64,000 nt of DNA from Cohnella rhizosphaerae. GTDB lineage: Bacteria; Bacillota; Bacilli; Paenibacillales; Paenibacillaceae. The translations under genes and the position numbers were made by a program. A model generated the notes under the pieces. The model saw only the letters and a list, made by a program, of their open reading frames with translations, was not told the DNA's origin and searched no databases. The stretch covers positions 1,542,214 through 1,606,213 of the forward strand of contig NZ_JAPDIA010000003.1 in the NCBI RefSeq assembly GCF_029525575.1, in the 5' to 3' direction. The number at the start of each line of letters is the position of its first letter. Position 1 is the stretch's first letter. This document shows, in pieces, positions 1-8,701 of this stretch.

Positions 1-978
1 CCCGAGCTGCCCGGGACGGTGGCGCGCGAGCTGCGGCGGGAGGGCGTGACCGCCTTCTATCCGACCGTCATCACGAACGCGCCGGCGGCGATCGCTTCCC
101 AGGTCGCGGCCATTGCCGAAGCATGCGAGCAGGATACGGATGCGGCCGCTTGCATCGCGGGCATCCATCTGGAGGGTCCGTTTATCTCGCCCGAGGACGG
201 CGCGCGCGGCGCGCATGCGCTTGAATTCGTCCGGGCGCCGGATTGGGAGCTGTTCTGCAGATGGCAGGAGGCGGCGGGCGGCCGCATCGCCATCCTGACG
301 CTGTCGCCCGAGTGGGAGGGGAGCGGCGCGTTCATACGACGCCTCACGGACAGCGGCGTCACGGTCTCCATCGGTCATACGGCGGCCACCGCCGAGCAGA
401 TCGAGGAAGCGGTCGCATCCGGCGCGCGCATGTCGACGCACTTCGGCAACGGCGCCCATCTTACGCTGCCTCGTCATCCGAACTACCTGTGGGAGCAGCT
501 GGCCCAGGACGAACTTTACAGCTGCCTGATCGCGGACGGCTTTCATCTGCCCGACCAGGTACTGAAGGTCGTCCTCAAGGCGAAGGGCGAGAAGGCGATG
601 CTGGTCAGCGACGCCGTATATCTGAGCGGCATGCCGCCGGGCGAATACACGACGCATATCGGCGGCCGCGTCGTCCTGACGCCGCAAGGGCGGCTGCATC
701 TGGCGGAGCAGGAGCGGATGCTGGCCGGATCGGCGCAGATGCTCCTCTGGGGCATCGAGCAAATGACGGCGCGCGGCATCGCGAGCCTGGCGGATGCCTG
801 GGACATGGCGTCGGTCAGGCCGGCGGGGTTCATGCGGCTGCCGGCGGCTGCGGGCTTGTCCGCGGGCGCTCCGGCGGATATCGCGCTGTTCAGGCGCGGC
901 GACGGCAAGCTCCGGATCGAACAATTGTGCAAGGCCGGGAAGGTCGTTTACCGGGACGAAGCCGGCGCGGGCGAATGA
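1..978 (+). CDS. N-acetylglucosamine/galactosamine-6-phosphate deacetylase (NagA/AgaA family), 5' partial
   Basis: Amidohydrolase expected to remove acetyl from an N-acetyl-hexosamine 6-phosphate in the cytosol. The frame is open from base 1, so the true start lies upstream; 325 codons are visible against about 380-390 in the family, so roughly 60 N-terminal residues are missing. Visible family motifs are HLEGPF near residue 56, SIGHTAAT near 124, STHFGNG near 144, and SDAVYLSGMPPGEY near 200, which carries the catalytic Asp. The usual THLFNAM segment is altered to STHFGNG, so substrate may differ from that of the second deacetylase at 35743. It is followed 53 bp later by a sugar isomerase. 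With the SIS protein, class II aldolase and PfkB kinase downstream, an N-acetylgalactosamine-6-phosphate deacetylase (AgaA) role is plausible but inferred. Confidence 0.8.
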   Translation, partial: PELPGTVARELRREGVTAFYPTVITNAPAAIASQVAAIAEACEQDTDAAACIAGIHLEGPFISPEDGARGAHALEFVRAPDWELFCRWQEAAGGRIAILTLSPEWEGSGAFIRRLTDSGVTVSIGHTAATAEQIEEAVASGARMSTHFGNGAHLTLPRHPNYLWEQLAQDELYSCLIADGFHLPDQVLKVVLKAKGEKAMLVSDAVYLSGMPPGEYTTHIGGRVVLTPQGRLHLAEQERMLAGSAQMLLWGIEQMTARGIASLADAWDMASVRPAGFMRLPAAAGLSAGAPADIALFRRGDGKLRIEQLCKAGKVVYRDEAGAGE

Positions 979-1031
979 TGAGCGTTTCGCGGGCGAACGA
1001 TGCGCGTTTATCGAGGACAGGAGGAACGACA

Positions 1032-1883
1032 ATGAAACTTGCGGCATTCAGCGGGGTTTTTATCGAGCACAGCATTCAGGAAGCGATGCATTTGACGAAA
1101 CGGCTGGGCCTGGACGGGATCGAGATCGCGGCGCGCGAGCCGCACGTCTCTCCATCCAGCAGCATGACGAGGGTCAAGGAGGTCAAGGCGCTCTCGGACA
1201 GCCTGGCGCTTCCGATTCCCGTGCTGGCCAGTTATATCGGCGGCTTCTCCGATGCGGACGACGGCCAGTCGGAGAAATACTTAGAAGAATTCAAACGGCT
1301 GCTCGAGATCGCAGGCGTGCTGGACACGCGTTCGATCCGCGTTTTCCCGGGCGGCCCCAACGCCTTCAAGGCGCAGGACTATCATTATGCCAAGGCCGCG
1401 CATTGGATGGGGCTGTGCGCCGAGGAGGCCGCGAAGCACGGGGTGAACGTCCTGATGGAGATTCACAACAACTCGCTGGTCGAAACGGTGGACAGCAGCT
1501 TGCGCCTGCTCGACATGATCGGGCGGGACAACGTCGGAATGATTCACGATGCCGGCAATATGTACATCACCGACACGGATTACGGCCGGGAATCCGTCCT
1601 GCGGCTGGGTCGCCGCCTGATGCACGTCCACGTGAAGGATGAGCTTCGCATCGCGGAGCTCGGCGCGCCCGGGACGTTCGCGGATACGACCCGCCATGGC
1701 AGGGAGTTGTTCCTTCAGAGCCGGCTGGGCGAGGGCGGGGCCGACCATCGGCCGCTGTTCGACGCGCTGCGCGAGACCGGTTACTCGGAATGGGTGACGT
1801 TGGAGTGTCATGCGCCGTTTCCGGCGTACGAACGTTTGGAACACGACCTCGCGGCGGTTCGCAAGCTGATCGCGACGGCGTAA
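1032..1883 (+). CDS. Sugar phosphate isomerase/epimerase (AP endonuclease 2-like TIM barrel)
   Basis: A 283-residue TIM-barrel protein of the xylose-isomerase-like/sugar epimerase family. The start ATG is preceded by an AGGAGG-type site about 7 bases upstream; the frame is open further 5' but that part overlaps the deacetylase. Seen motifs are GLDGIEIAAREPHV near residue 28, a metal-site Glu in LMEIHNNS near 141, MIHDAGNMY near 170 and HVHVKDELR near 202, then LECHAPFP near the C-terminus. These metal-binding His/Glu/Asp positions are typical of the family. It lies between a sugar deacetylase and an AraC regulator, which suggests catabolism of an unusual sugar. The exact substrate cannot be read from the sequence. 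Confidence 0.8.
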   Translation: MKLAAFSGVFIEHSIQEAMHLTKRLGLDGIEIAAREPHVSPSSSMTRVKEVKALSDSLALPIPVLASYIGGFSDADDGQSEKYLEEFKRLLEIAGVLDTRSIRVFPGGPNAFKAQDYHYAKAAHWMGLCAEEAAKHGVNVLMEIHNNSLVETVDSSLRLLDMIGRDNVGMIHDAGNMYITDTDYGRESVLRLGRRLMHVHVKDELRIAELGAPGTFADTTRHGRELFLQSRLGEGGADHRPLFDALRETGYSEWVTLECHAPFPAYERLEHDLAAVRKLIATA

Positions 1884-1908
1884 CGAGCGTAACGATAGGC
1901 GGTGCTTC

Positions 1909-2829
1909 ATGAGCGAAGACTTGGATATGCCTTATTATCAGGGCAGAGATCAGCTGAACAGGGATTTTCCTTTTAAAATATTCAGTTACGACAGCCCTTC
2001 TCTGAAGCAAAGCCTTCATATGCACGATTACGTCCAGATCGTCTATGTTCGTCATGGCGTATGCAACCACCAGATGCTCGGCAAGTCGCTGACCGTCAGC
2101 CAAGGCGATCTGTTCATCATCGCGCCGGGCACCGGTCACAGCATAAGCGGGATCGAGGACCGCGCGTTCGAGCTGATCATGGCCGACTTCGCGCCGGAGC
2201 TGCTGGAGGGTCATCTGGGACCGATGGAGGATGCGCTTAAGCGATACCTTACGCCGGGGCTGGCGTCCGCGCCGTACTCCTGGCTGCATGTCGGCAAGCA
2301 AAGGCAGCCGCTCGTCCTGCAGCTGCTGCAGGACATGCAGGACGAATACGAACATAAGGAGGACGGCTACGCGTTCGCGATCCGGCTGTCCCTGCTGAAG
2401 CTGCTCATGGTGGCGGAGCGCGAATACCGCGCGGTCCGGCGCAAGCCGGGCAAGCAGACGGTCGCCGTCGACAAAGAGCCGATCGAAGAAGCGAGACGGT
2501 ACGTGCACGACAACTACAGCCAGGACATCCCGCTCGAGCACGGCGCTTTTATCGCGAATATGGCGCCGGCTTACTTCAGCCATATGTTCAAACAGGTGAC
2601 CGGGCAGTCGTTCATCGATTACGTGAACGAGGTTCGGATCGAGCGGGCGAAGGAGCTGATCCGGCGACAGTCGCTTACGGTCACGCAGATCGGATTCCAG
2701 GTCGGTTACCGGCATCTCAGTCACTTTATCCGCACGTTCAAGAAGCGCACGGGCATTACCCCGACGGAGTACAAAAAAACGTTCGGCGGCACCGCCGGGC
2801 CTATCGGAGAAAGAGGGATGAACAAATGA
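1909..2829 (+). CDS. AraC family transcriptional regulator
   Basis: A 306-residue regulator with an N-terminal cupin-type sensor half (about residues 20-110, including SLHMHDYVQIVYV and GDLFIIAPGTGHS) and a C-terminal double helix-turn-helix (about 190-295). The second HTH shows IGFQVGYRHLSHFIRTFKKRTG followed by PTEYKK, the hallmark of the family. It starts 26 bp after the isomerase and its stop overlaps the next oxidoreductase by four bases (ATGA), so it is co-transcribed. It probably activates this small sugar operon in response to a sugar bound by the cupin half; the ligand is unknown. Confidence 0.88.
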   Translation: MSEDLDMPYYQGRDQLNRDFPFKIFSYDSPSLKQSLHMHDYVQIVYVRHGVCNHQMLGKSLTVSQGDLFIIAPGTGHSISGIEDRAFELIMADFAPELLEGHLGPMEDALKRYLTPGLASAPYSWLHVGKQRQPLVLQLLQDMQDEYEHKEDGYAFAIRLSLLKLLMVAEREYRAVRRKPGKQTVAVDKEPIEEARRYVHDNYSQDIPLEHGAFIANMAPAYFSHMFKQVTGQSFIDYVNEVRIERAKELIRRQSLTVTQIGFQVGYRHLSHFIRTFKKRTGITPTEYKKTFGGTAGPIGERGMNK

Positions 2830-3905
2830 CGGCAACGCCTTTAAAGGTCGGCATCATCGGACAGGGCCGCAGCGGCCGCGACATCCACGGCAAGCTGCTC
2901 GAACAGCTGCCCGCGCAATATCGCATCGCGGCGGTCGCCGATTCCATTCCGGAGCGCAGGGCGCGGGCCGAGGAGGAATTCGGGTGCCGCGCATACGAGA
3001 CGTGGGAAGCGATGGTCGCCGGCGAGCCGCTCGACCTTGTCGTTAACGCGTCGCCCAGCCATCAGCATTTTCCGATCACGCTGGAGCTGTTGAACAAAGG
3101 CTTTAACGTCCTGTGCGAAAAGCCGCTGGCCAAATCGCCCGAGGAGGTCGACCGGCTCATCGAAGCATCCAAGCGTTCGGGCAAGCTGCTCGCCGTTTTC
3201 CAGCAATCCAGATACCACCCGGCCTTCCAGCAAATTCGCAGCGTCATCGACTCCGGCGCGCTCGGCCGCATCGTGCAGGTGAGCATGGAGATGAACGGAT
3301 TCGCCCGCCGCTGGGACTGGCAGACGCTGCAGAGCAACAACGGCGGCAACCTGATGAACACCGGCCCGCATCCGGTCGACCAGGCGCTTCAGCTGTTCGG
3401 CACCGACGAGCTGCCGCAGATCACGTGCATCATGGACCGGGCCAACACGTTCGGAGACGCGGAAGATTACGTGAAGCTGCTCATGCGGGGTCCCGGCCGT
3501 CCGACGATCGACATCGAGATCTCGTCCTGCTGCGCGTATCCGCAGGATTCCTTCAATATACAAGGGACGAACGGAGGCTTGCACGGCAGTCCGGAACATC
3601 TGGAATGGCGGTACTTCAAGCCCGAGGAAGCGCCGGCCCAGCAACTCGTGAAGGAACCGCTGTTCAACGCGGCTGGACTGCCCGCCTACTGCAACGAGAC
3701 GCTGACCTGGCACGGCGACGAATGGACGATGTCGCTGCCCGAGGGACAGAGCCTGTTCGGCTACATGACCGAAAAGCTGTACCTGATGCTGCACCGCTCG
3801 CTGACGGAAGGCGCGCCGCTGGAGATCACGCCGGAGCAAGTGCGCCAGCAGATGTGGGTGATGGAGGAGTGCAGGCGGCAGAATCCGTTGATTTACAGCG
3901 CGTAG
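2826..3905 (+). CDS. Gfo/Idh/MocA family NAD(P)-dependent oxidoreductase
   Basis: A 359-residue oxidoreductase. The N-terminal Rossmann fold begins with VGIIGQGRSGRDIH, and the catalytic-type CEKPLAKSPEEVD appears near residue 98. The C-terminal half carries the family alpha/beta domain with a conserved MNTGPHPVDQAL near 178, where the His is the usual proton-relay residue. It overlaps the AraC gene by ATGA. Members oxidise or isomerise sugars such as inositol and glucosides. A large hairpin follows directly, so this is the last gene of the first operon. The specific substrate is unknown. Confidence 0.87.
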   Translation: MTATPLKVGIIGQGRSGRDIHGKLLEQLPAQYRIAAVADSIPERRARAEEEFGCRAYETWEAMVAGEPLDLVVNASPSHQHFPITLELLNKGFNVLCEKPLAKSPEEVDRLIEASKRSGKLLAVFQQSRYHPAFQQIRSVIDSGALGRIVQVSMEMNGFARRWDWQTLQSNNGGNLMNTGPHPVDQALQLFGTDELPQITCIMDRANTFGDAEDYVKLLMRGPGRPTIDIEISSCCAYPQDSFNIQGTNGGLHGSPEHLEWRYFKPEEAPAQQLVKEPLFNAAGLPAYCNETLTWHGDEWTMSLPEGQSLFGYMTEKLYLMLHRSLTEGAPLEITPEQVRQQMWVMEECRRQNPLIYSA

Positions 3906-3929
3906 CATAGGGGCAAACCTTTTCATGCG

Positions 3930-3988
3930 AAAAAACCGTTCTTCGGTCAGGACGCAATCATGCGTCTGTGGGCGAAGAACGGTTTTTA
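3930..3988 (+). terminator. Long hairpin terminator after the first operon
   Basis: The arms AAAAACCGTTCTTCG (3931-3945) and CGAAGAACGGTTTTT (3973-3987) are exact reverse complements of 15 bases around a 27-base loop, ending in a T run. It lies 25 bp past the oxidoreductase stop and can act in both directions, just before the tandem array. Confidence 0.8.
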
Positions 3989-3993
3989 AATTA

Positions 3994-4705
3994 AGCTACT
4001 TTGCCCAGCCGCCCGTAGCGCCGCCCGCGAGAAGTCCCGGTTGGGACTACTTTGATCCGCCGCCCGTAGCGCCGCCCGCGAGAAGTCCCGGTTGGGACTA
4101 CTTTGCCTCGCCGACCTGTGCGCCAGCCGCGAGAAGTCCCCTTTGAGACTACTTTGATCCGCCGCCCGTAGCGCCGCCCGCGAGAAGTCCCCGTTGAGAC
4201 TACTTTGATCCGCCGCCCGTAGCGCCGCCCGCGAGAAGTCCCCGTTGGGACTACTTTGCCCCGCCGACCTGTGCGCCGCCCGCGAGAGTCCCCGTTGGAA
4301 CTACTTTGCCCCGCCGACCTTAGCCCGCCCGCGAGAAGTCCCTGTTGGGACTACTTTACCCAGCCGCCCGTAGCGCCGCCCGCGAGAAGTCCCGGTTGGG
4401 ACTACTTTGCCTCGCCGACCTGTGCGCCGCCCGCGAGAAGTCCCGGTTGGGACTACTTTGATCCGCCGACCTGTGCGCCAGCCGCGAGAAGTCTCGGTTG
4501 GGACTACTTTGATCCGCCGACCTGTGCGCCGCGCACGAGAAGTCCCCGTTGGGACTACTTTGATCCGCCGCCCGTAGCGACGCCCGCGAGAAGTCCCCGT
4601 TGGGACTACTTTACCCAGCCGACCGTAGCCCGCCCGCGAGAAGTCTCGGTTGGGACTACTTTGATCCGCCGACCTGTGCGCCAGCCGCGAGAAGCCCCCA
4701 TGCCC
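3994..4705. repeat. Tandem array, 51-bp unit, about 14 copies
   Basis: The segment CTACTTTG recurs at 3996, 4047, 4098, 4149, 4200 and onward to about 4690 at a 51-base step, with one unit a base short. Each unit contains AAGTCCC-(C/G)GTT-GGGACT, a short hairpin, followed by CTACTTTG, a variable CCGCCC/CCGACC word and a GC-rich CCCGCGAGAAGT end. Two word variants (GTAGCGCCGCCC and TGTGCGCCAGCC) alternate irregularly. There are no unique spacers, so it is not CRISPR. Because 51 is a multiple of three, both strands carry spurious open frames. The array fills the space between two convergent genes (Gfo/Idh oxidoreductase and SIS protein). Confidence 0.92.
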
Positions 4706-4730
4706 ATGACTGATGAGCAGACCCGGCCGA

Positions 4731-5781
4731 TCAGAGCGCGACCCACGCCACCAGTCCGTCCGGCGTGTCGGGATCGATGCCCTTGCGTTCCGCGCGGCAC
4801 AGCGCCGCGATCTGCGAGAGAAAGAGAAAGGGAATGCCCTGAACCGCAGGATCCAGCGCGAAGCCGGAAAAGACGGCACAGTCGGCGATCGCTTCAAGCT
4901 CCGCGTCTGACTCGTCGGCGTAAACGATGACGGTCGCCCCCCCTGCGCTTGAGGTCGCGGAGCAGGTTGCGCCGATGCTGCGCCCCTCGTTCGTTGCCGG
5001 ATGCGGCGGCGATCACGAGCGTGCCCGGACCGACGACGACCATCGGCCCGTGGCGGACGTCCAGCAGGTGATACGACTGAGTCTGCACGGACGCGATCTC
5101 GGTCAGCGCGATCGCGCCTTCGCCCGCCAACCCCTTCAACTCGCCGTCGGCCAGCACGACCGCCTGGTTCCAGTCGAACCCGGCCGCGCGGCGGATGCCC
5201 GCTTCGACCCGCGCCATGAACGCTTCGCCGTCCCGGATGGCGGCGCCGAGCGACGCGATCAGCGCCTCGTCGCCGCCGAGGAAGGCGGCGATCAGCAGGT
5301 TGGCTGCATACAGGTTGACCACCGTGCGGGTCTGGCAGACGCTGGCGTCGAACGCCCAGGGAAGCGCGAGCGCAAGATCCGCCTCGGCGGACAGCGGAGA
5401 TTCGGCGACGCAGGAAATGGCAAGCACCGGGACATGCGTCGCGCCGCGCAGCACCCGGACGGCCTCGACGATCTCCGTCGTGCTGCCGGACCGGGAGGGC
5501 GCGACCAGCAAGGTGCCTGTCAGCGCGGCGCGATAGCGCTCGCCGTTCAGCAGCATGTCGCCGCCGGCAACGGCGTGGGCGTTCAAGCCCGCGCGCAGCC
5601 GGGCGGCAAACGCGGCGGATTCGCAGAGACAATAGCTGGAGCCGCACCCGATATAGGTGAAGGAGGAGGGGCACGCGCTTTTCACGAAAGCTTCGATGCG
5701 ATCTCGCTCGCCCAGCATGTAATCATAAGTTTGTCGCAACGCCGCGTATTGCTGCTTGGTCTCCCGGTATGTCAGGCTCAT
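4731..5781 (-). CDS. SIS-domain sugar isomerase/deaminase (AgaS/GlmS-like), frame broken once
   Basis: A two-SIS-domain protein of about 349 residues once one extra C in the seven-C run at 4937-4943 is removed. Uncorrected, translation leaves family similarity after residue 280 and ends near 4894. Corrected, it continues through ATVIVYADESDAE and GIPFLFLSQIAAL to a stop at 4731. SIS motifs are YIGCGSSY near residue 43, APSRSGSTTEI near 93 and RHGPM near 249. It is related to the isomerase half of GlmS and to AgaS/FrlB-type deaminases. An SD GGAGG lies 10 bases before the ATG. It is transcribed divergently from an aldolase-kinase-DeoR operon, which supports an AgaS-like role, converting galactosamine 6-phosphate to tagatose 6-phosphate (inferred). 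Confidence 0.82.
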
Positions 5782-5816
5782 TAGACGACAACCTCCATGT
5801 GTTGAGTGTTACGATC

Positions 5817-5845
5817 ATGATAATCAAACAAAATGATTAAATCAA
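5817..5845 (-). promoter_or_regulatory. Promoter of the SIS gene
   Basis: On the minus strand TTGATT (5840-5845) and TATCAT (5817-5822) are separated by 17 bases, a good sigma-A arrangement. The -35 lies inside the palindrome at 5830-5852, so binding there should block this promoter. Confidence 0.6.
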
Positions 5846-5852
5846 TCATTTT
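5830..5852. promoter_or_regulatory. Operator-like palindrome shared by divergent promoters
   Basis: AAAATGATT and AATCATTTT form exact 9-base arms around AAATC. Further TGATT/AATCA words flank it on both sides. It sits between the divergent promoters of the SIS gene and the aldolase operon; the DeoR regulator encoded in that operon is the natural candidate to bind it (inferred). Confidence 0.65.
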
Positions 5853-5856
5853 ATGA

Positions 5857-5885
5857 TTGAAAAAATCATATTAATTCTCTATATT
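5857..5885 (+). promoter_or_regulatory. Promoter of the aldolase-kinase-DeoR operon
   Basis: TTGAAA (5857-5862) and TATATT (5880-5885) with a 17-base spacer, directly downstream of the palindrome. The aldolase ATG follows about 65 bases later with a GGGAGG site. Confidence 0.68.
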
Positions 5886-5950
5886 AGAATCGAACGCGAG
5901 CGAACGACTCGCGCACGAACACCACTCAAGCAGGCCGGGAGGAACCAGTC

Positions 5951-6817
5951 ATGCCTCTATCATCGACGACGGCGGTGCTGCGGCACGCGAGAAAGCACGG
6001 ATACGCCGTAGCGGCTTTTAACGTTCACACGCTCGAGATGCTGCAAGCGGTCGTGGATGCCGCGATCGAGAGCGACGCCCCGCTCATTCTCCAGACGACC
6101 GTCGGCACCGTCCAGCATCTGGGCGCCGACTACATCGCCGCCGCGGCCGAGGTGGCCGCGAGCCGGACGCGTCTGCCGATCGGCCTTCACCTCGACCACT
6201 GCACCGACTACAACGTCGTCGTAAGGTGCATCCGCGCGGGTTATACTTCCGTCATGATCGATGCGTCGATGCATCCTTACGAAGAAAACGTCGAGCGTAC
6301 CGCCCGCGTCATCTCGGTAGCCGCGGCAGTCGGCGTCAACGTCGAGGCGGAGCTCGGCAAGGTGGGCGGCGTGGAGGACGATATCGTCGTCGACGCGCGC
6401 GACGCGCTGCTGGCGGACCCGGAGGAATGCGTGTCCTTCGTCGCGCGAACGGGCGTCGACACATTGGCGCCGGCCATCGGGACCGCGCACGGCATCTACA
6501 AGGGGGATCCGAACATCGACTTCGACCGGATCGCCCGCATCGCCGGCAGCGTGGACGTCCCGCTGGTGCTGCACGGCGGCTCCGGCATTCCGCCTGATCA
6601 GGTCAGGCGGGCGGTCGCGCTCGGCATGGCCAAGATGAACATCGCCACCGAGCTGCGCATCGCGTTTTCGGACGCCATCAAGCGCGTCTTCGAGGAGCGG
6701 CCGGGGGAGAACGATCCCCGCAAGTACATGGTGCCGGCGAAGGAAGCCGTCAAGCGTCTGGCGCTCGAAAAGATCGCGCTGTGCGGCTGCGCCGGACGGG
6801 GCGGTGAGGCGGTGTGA
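5951..6817 (+). CDS. Class II fructose/tagatose-bisphosphate aldolase
   Basis: A 288-residue zinc aldolase of the FbaA/GatY/KbaY family that splits a ketohexose 1,6-bisphosphate into dihydroxyacetone phosphate and glyceraldehyde 3-phosphate. Seen motifs are HLDHCTDY near residue 80 (zinc and catalytic residues), MIDASMHPYEENV near 101, VEAELGKVGG near 130, GTAHGIYKG near 177, and LHGGSGIPPDQV near 206 for phosphate binding. Length matches GatY/KbaY (about 285). Its stop overlaps the GTG start of the kinase by four bases. Next to a PfkB kinase, a DeoR regulator and a divergent SIS protein, a tagatose-bisphosphate aldolase is more likely than the glycolytic enzyme, but the sequence alone does not settle it. 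Confidence 0.9.
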   Translation: MPLSSTTAVLRHARKHGYAVAAFNVHTLEMLQAVVDAAIESDAPLILQTTVGTVQHLGADYIAAAAEVAASRTRLPIGLHLDHCTDYNVVVRCIRAGYTSVMIDASMHPYEENVERTARVISVAAAVGVNVEAELGKVGGVEDDIVVDARDALLADPEECVSFVARTGVDTLAPAIGTAHGIYKGDPNIDFDRIARIAGSVDVPLVLHGGSGIPPDQVRRAVALGMAKMNIATELRIAFSDAIKRVFEERPGENDPRKYMVPAKEAVKRLALEKIALCGCAGRGGEAV

Positions 6818-7744
6818 TCGTCACGGTCACGTTAAACGCCGCGGTCGACAAAACCTACTATGTGTCCGGCTTCGCGGCGGGCGCCGTGCAGCGGGTCAGG
6901 CGGCAGATCGCAGAGCCCGGCGGAAAAGGGAACAACGTCGCCCAGATCGTCAGGCTGCTTGGCGGCGAAGCGGCCGCGACCGGATTCTCGGCGGGCGGCG
7001 CAGGCGCCTTCATCGAGGAGCGGCTCGCGGCGAGAGGCATCGGAACCGCCTTCGTCCGTATCGCCGGCGAGTCCCGCACCTGTCTGAATATCGTCGACGA
7101 GGCGAGCGGCGCGTCGACGGAGCTGCTCGAGGAGGGACCTGCGGTCGGGGACGCGGAGGTCGCGGACATCAAAGACGCCGTCGGCCGGCTCGGCGGCCGG
7201 GCGAGCGTCGTCGTCCTGTCCGGCAGCCTGCCGGCCGGCGCCCCGGCAGACCTGTATGCGGAGCTCGTCGGGATCGCCAGAGCCGCGGGCGCCCGCGTCT
7301 ACCTGGACGCGAGCGGCGAAGCGCTCGCGCTCGGCATCGGCGCAAGACCGGACCTGATCAAGCCGAACGAAGAGGAGCTGGCCCGGTTGTCCGGCCGCAA
7401 GCGTCTCGAAGCGTCGCAATTAACGCAGACGGCGGCGAAGCTGCACGGCCAAGGCGTCGGCCAGGTGTGCGCGACGCTCGGTCGCCGGGGCGCGGTCGCC
7501 TGCATCGACGGCAAGCTGTATCGCGTCGTCGCGCCGCGCGTCGCCGCGGTTAGCGCCGTCGGCTGCGGCGATGCGTTCGTGGCCGGCATGGCCTATGCCG
7601 AAGAACAAGGGCTGCCGGCGGAAGATCGGCTTCGCGCGGCCGCGGCTGCCCGGAGCGGCTGCGGCGATGACGGACCGGGCAGGCGAACTCGACCCGGCCG
7701 TATACGAGCGCCTTCTGGACCGCGTGGAAGTCCTGCCGCTGTAA
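6814..7744 (+). CDS. PfkB-family kinase (1-phosphofructokinase/tagatose-6-phosphate kinase), frame broken once
   Basis: A ribokinase-fold sugar-phosphate kinase of about 309 residues after correction. It starts with GTG overlapping the aldolase stop. Seen are the N-terminal TVTLNAAVDKTYYV, PGGKGNNVAQ near residue 32, LSGSLPAGAP near 134, LIKPNEEELA near 182 and the catalytic VGCGDAFVAGMAYA near 249, the GxGD motif. One extra C at 7649-7651 breaks the frame near residue 279; without it the protein ends normally in VYERLLDRVEVLPL at 7744. With the neighbouring aldolase it would phosphorylate tagatose 6-phosphate or fructose 1-phosphate. The context of amino-sugar genes favours tagatose 6-phosphate. 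Confidence 0.86.
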
Positions 7745-7882
7745 GTCGTCGCCATCGCTTTTGCAACCGGGCGAGCCGCGGCCGTCATCGCATCCGCCCG
7801 GTCGGCGTCGTTATTGTTGCAAACCGGCCGCCTTCTCCTTCACAATGTAGAAAAATACGGAGATGACCGGGGGAGACCGAAC

Positions 7883-8675
7883 ATGGAACCGACGTCGAAG
7901 GGCGAAGCGCGCAGGGCGAAGATGCTGGAGCTGATCAAAGCCGGCGGGAGATTGTCGATTCAGGAGATCACGAGCGCGCTGCAATGCTCGGAAGCGACCG
8001 CGAGGCGCGATCTCGATCTGCTGGAGCGTTCGGGACCGATCATCCGGACGATCGGCGGCGCCGTTTACGAAGGGACGCCGGCGCCGCCGGCCGAGCTGCC
8101 TTTTGCGGATAAGAGACAGGCGCAACTGCAAGAGAAGGAACGCATCGCGGAGACGGCGGCGGGACTCGTATCAGAGGGGGGACGTCATCTGCCTGACGGG
8201 CGGGACGACGACGTTTCTTATCGCGCGCGCGCTCAAAGTCCGGCGCAATATCACGGTCGTGACCAACGCGGTGAATATCGCCTGCGAGCTGGCCGACGCG
8301 GAGGACGTCCAGGTCGTCGTCGTCGGCGGCGTCATGCGGGCCAAGAGCTACGAGCTGATCGGGCCGCTCGCAGAGATCGTCGCGGAGCGCATCAACATCA
8401 CCAAGATGTTCCTGGGCGTCGACGGCGTCTCGGCCACGCACGGCTGGACGATGCATTCGGAAATGGAAGTCCGCATCGCGCAAATTCTGATCCGGCGTTC
8501 GGGAGAGGTGTATCCCGTGTTCGACGACAGCAAGCTTGCGAAAACGGCGCTGTTCACGATCATGCCGCTCGCCGATGCGACGGGCATCGTCACGAACCGC
8601 CGGCCGGACGGCTGGCTGGCGCAGGCTTGCCGAGACAATCAGACGGCCGTGCACGTCCCGGAGCAACCACGATGA
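7883..8675 (+). CDS. DeoR family transcriptional repressor, frame broken once
   Basis: About 263 residues after removal of one G from the six-G run at 8176-8181. The N-terminal winged HTH (residues 8-60) shows LSIQEITSALQCSEATARRDL. The C-terminal DeoR sensor, related to sugar-phosphate isomerases, shows VICLTGGTTTFLIARAL, TNAVNIACEL and VVVVGGVMR. Ends at 8675. The start chosen is ATGGAACC after a GGGGGAGACC stretch; an upstream ATG at 7814 in frame lacks support. It follows the kinase by 138 bp and likely represses this operon through the palindrome at 5830-5852, with a sugar phosphate as inducer (known for the family, inferred here). Confidence 0.87.
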
Positions 8676-8701
8676 ATCTTGCCGGCCAAAGGGGTGAAAA
8701 T

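Noticed and set aside
1567..2835. Large minus-strand frames opposite the AraC, oxidoreductase and other genes
   Set aside because: They mirror well-supported plus-strand genes in GC-rich DNA and show no motifs, ribosome sites or sensible composition.
3994..4705. CRISPR array or repetitive PPVAPPARSPGWDYF-type proteins in the 51-bp array
   Set aside because: The units are contiguous with no unique spacers, and the open frames exist on both strands only because the unit is a multiple of three bases. No ribosome site or start context.
4301..5674. A 457-codon minus-strand frame over the array and SIS gene
   Set aside because: Only its middle part coincides with the corrected 3' part of the SIS gene; the rest is Arg-rich shadow sequence and repeat translation.
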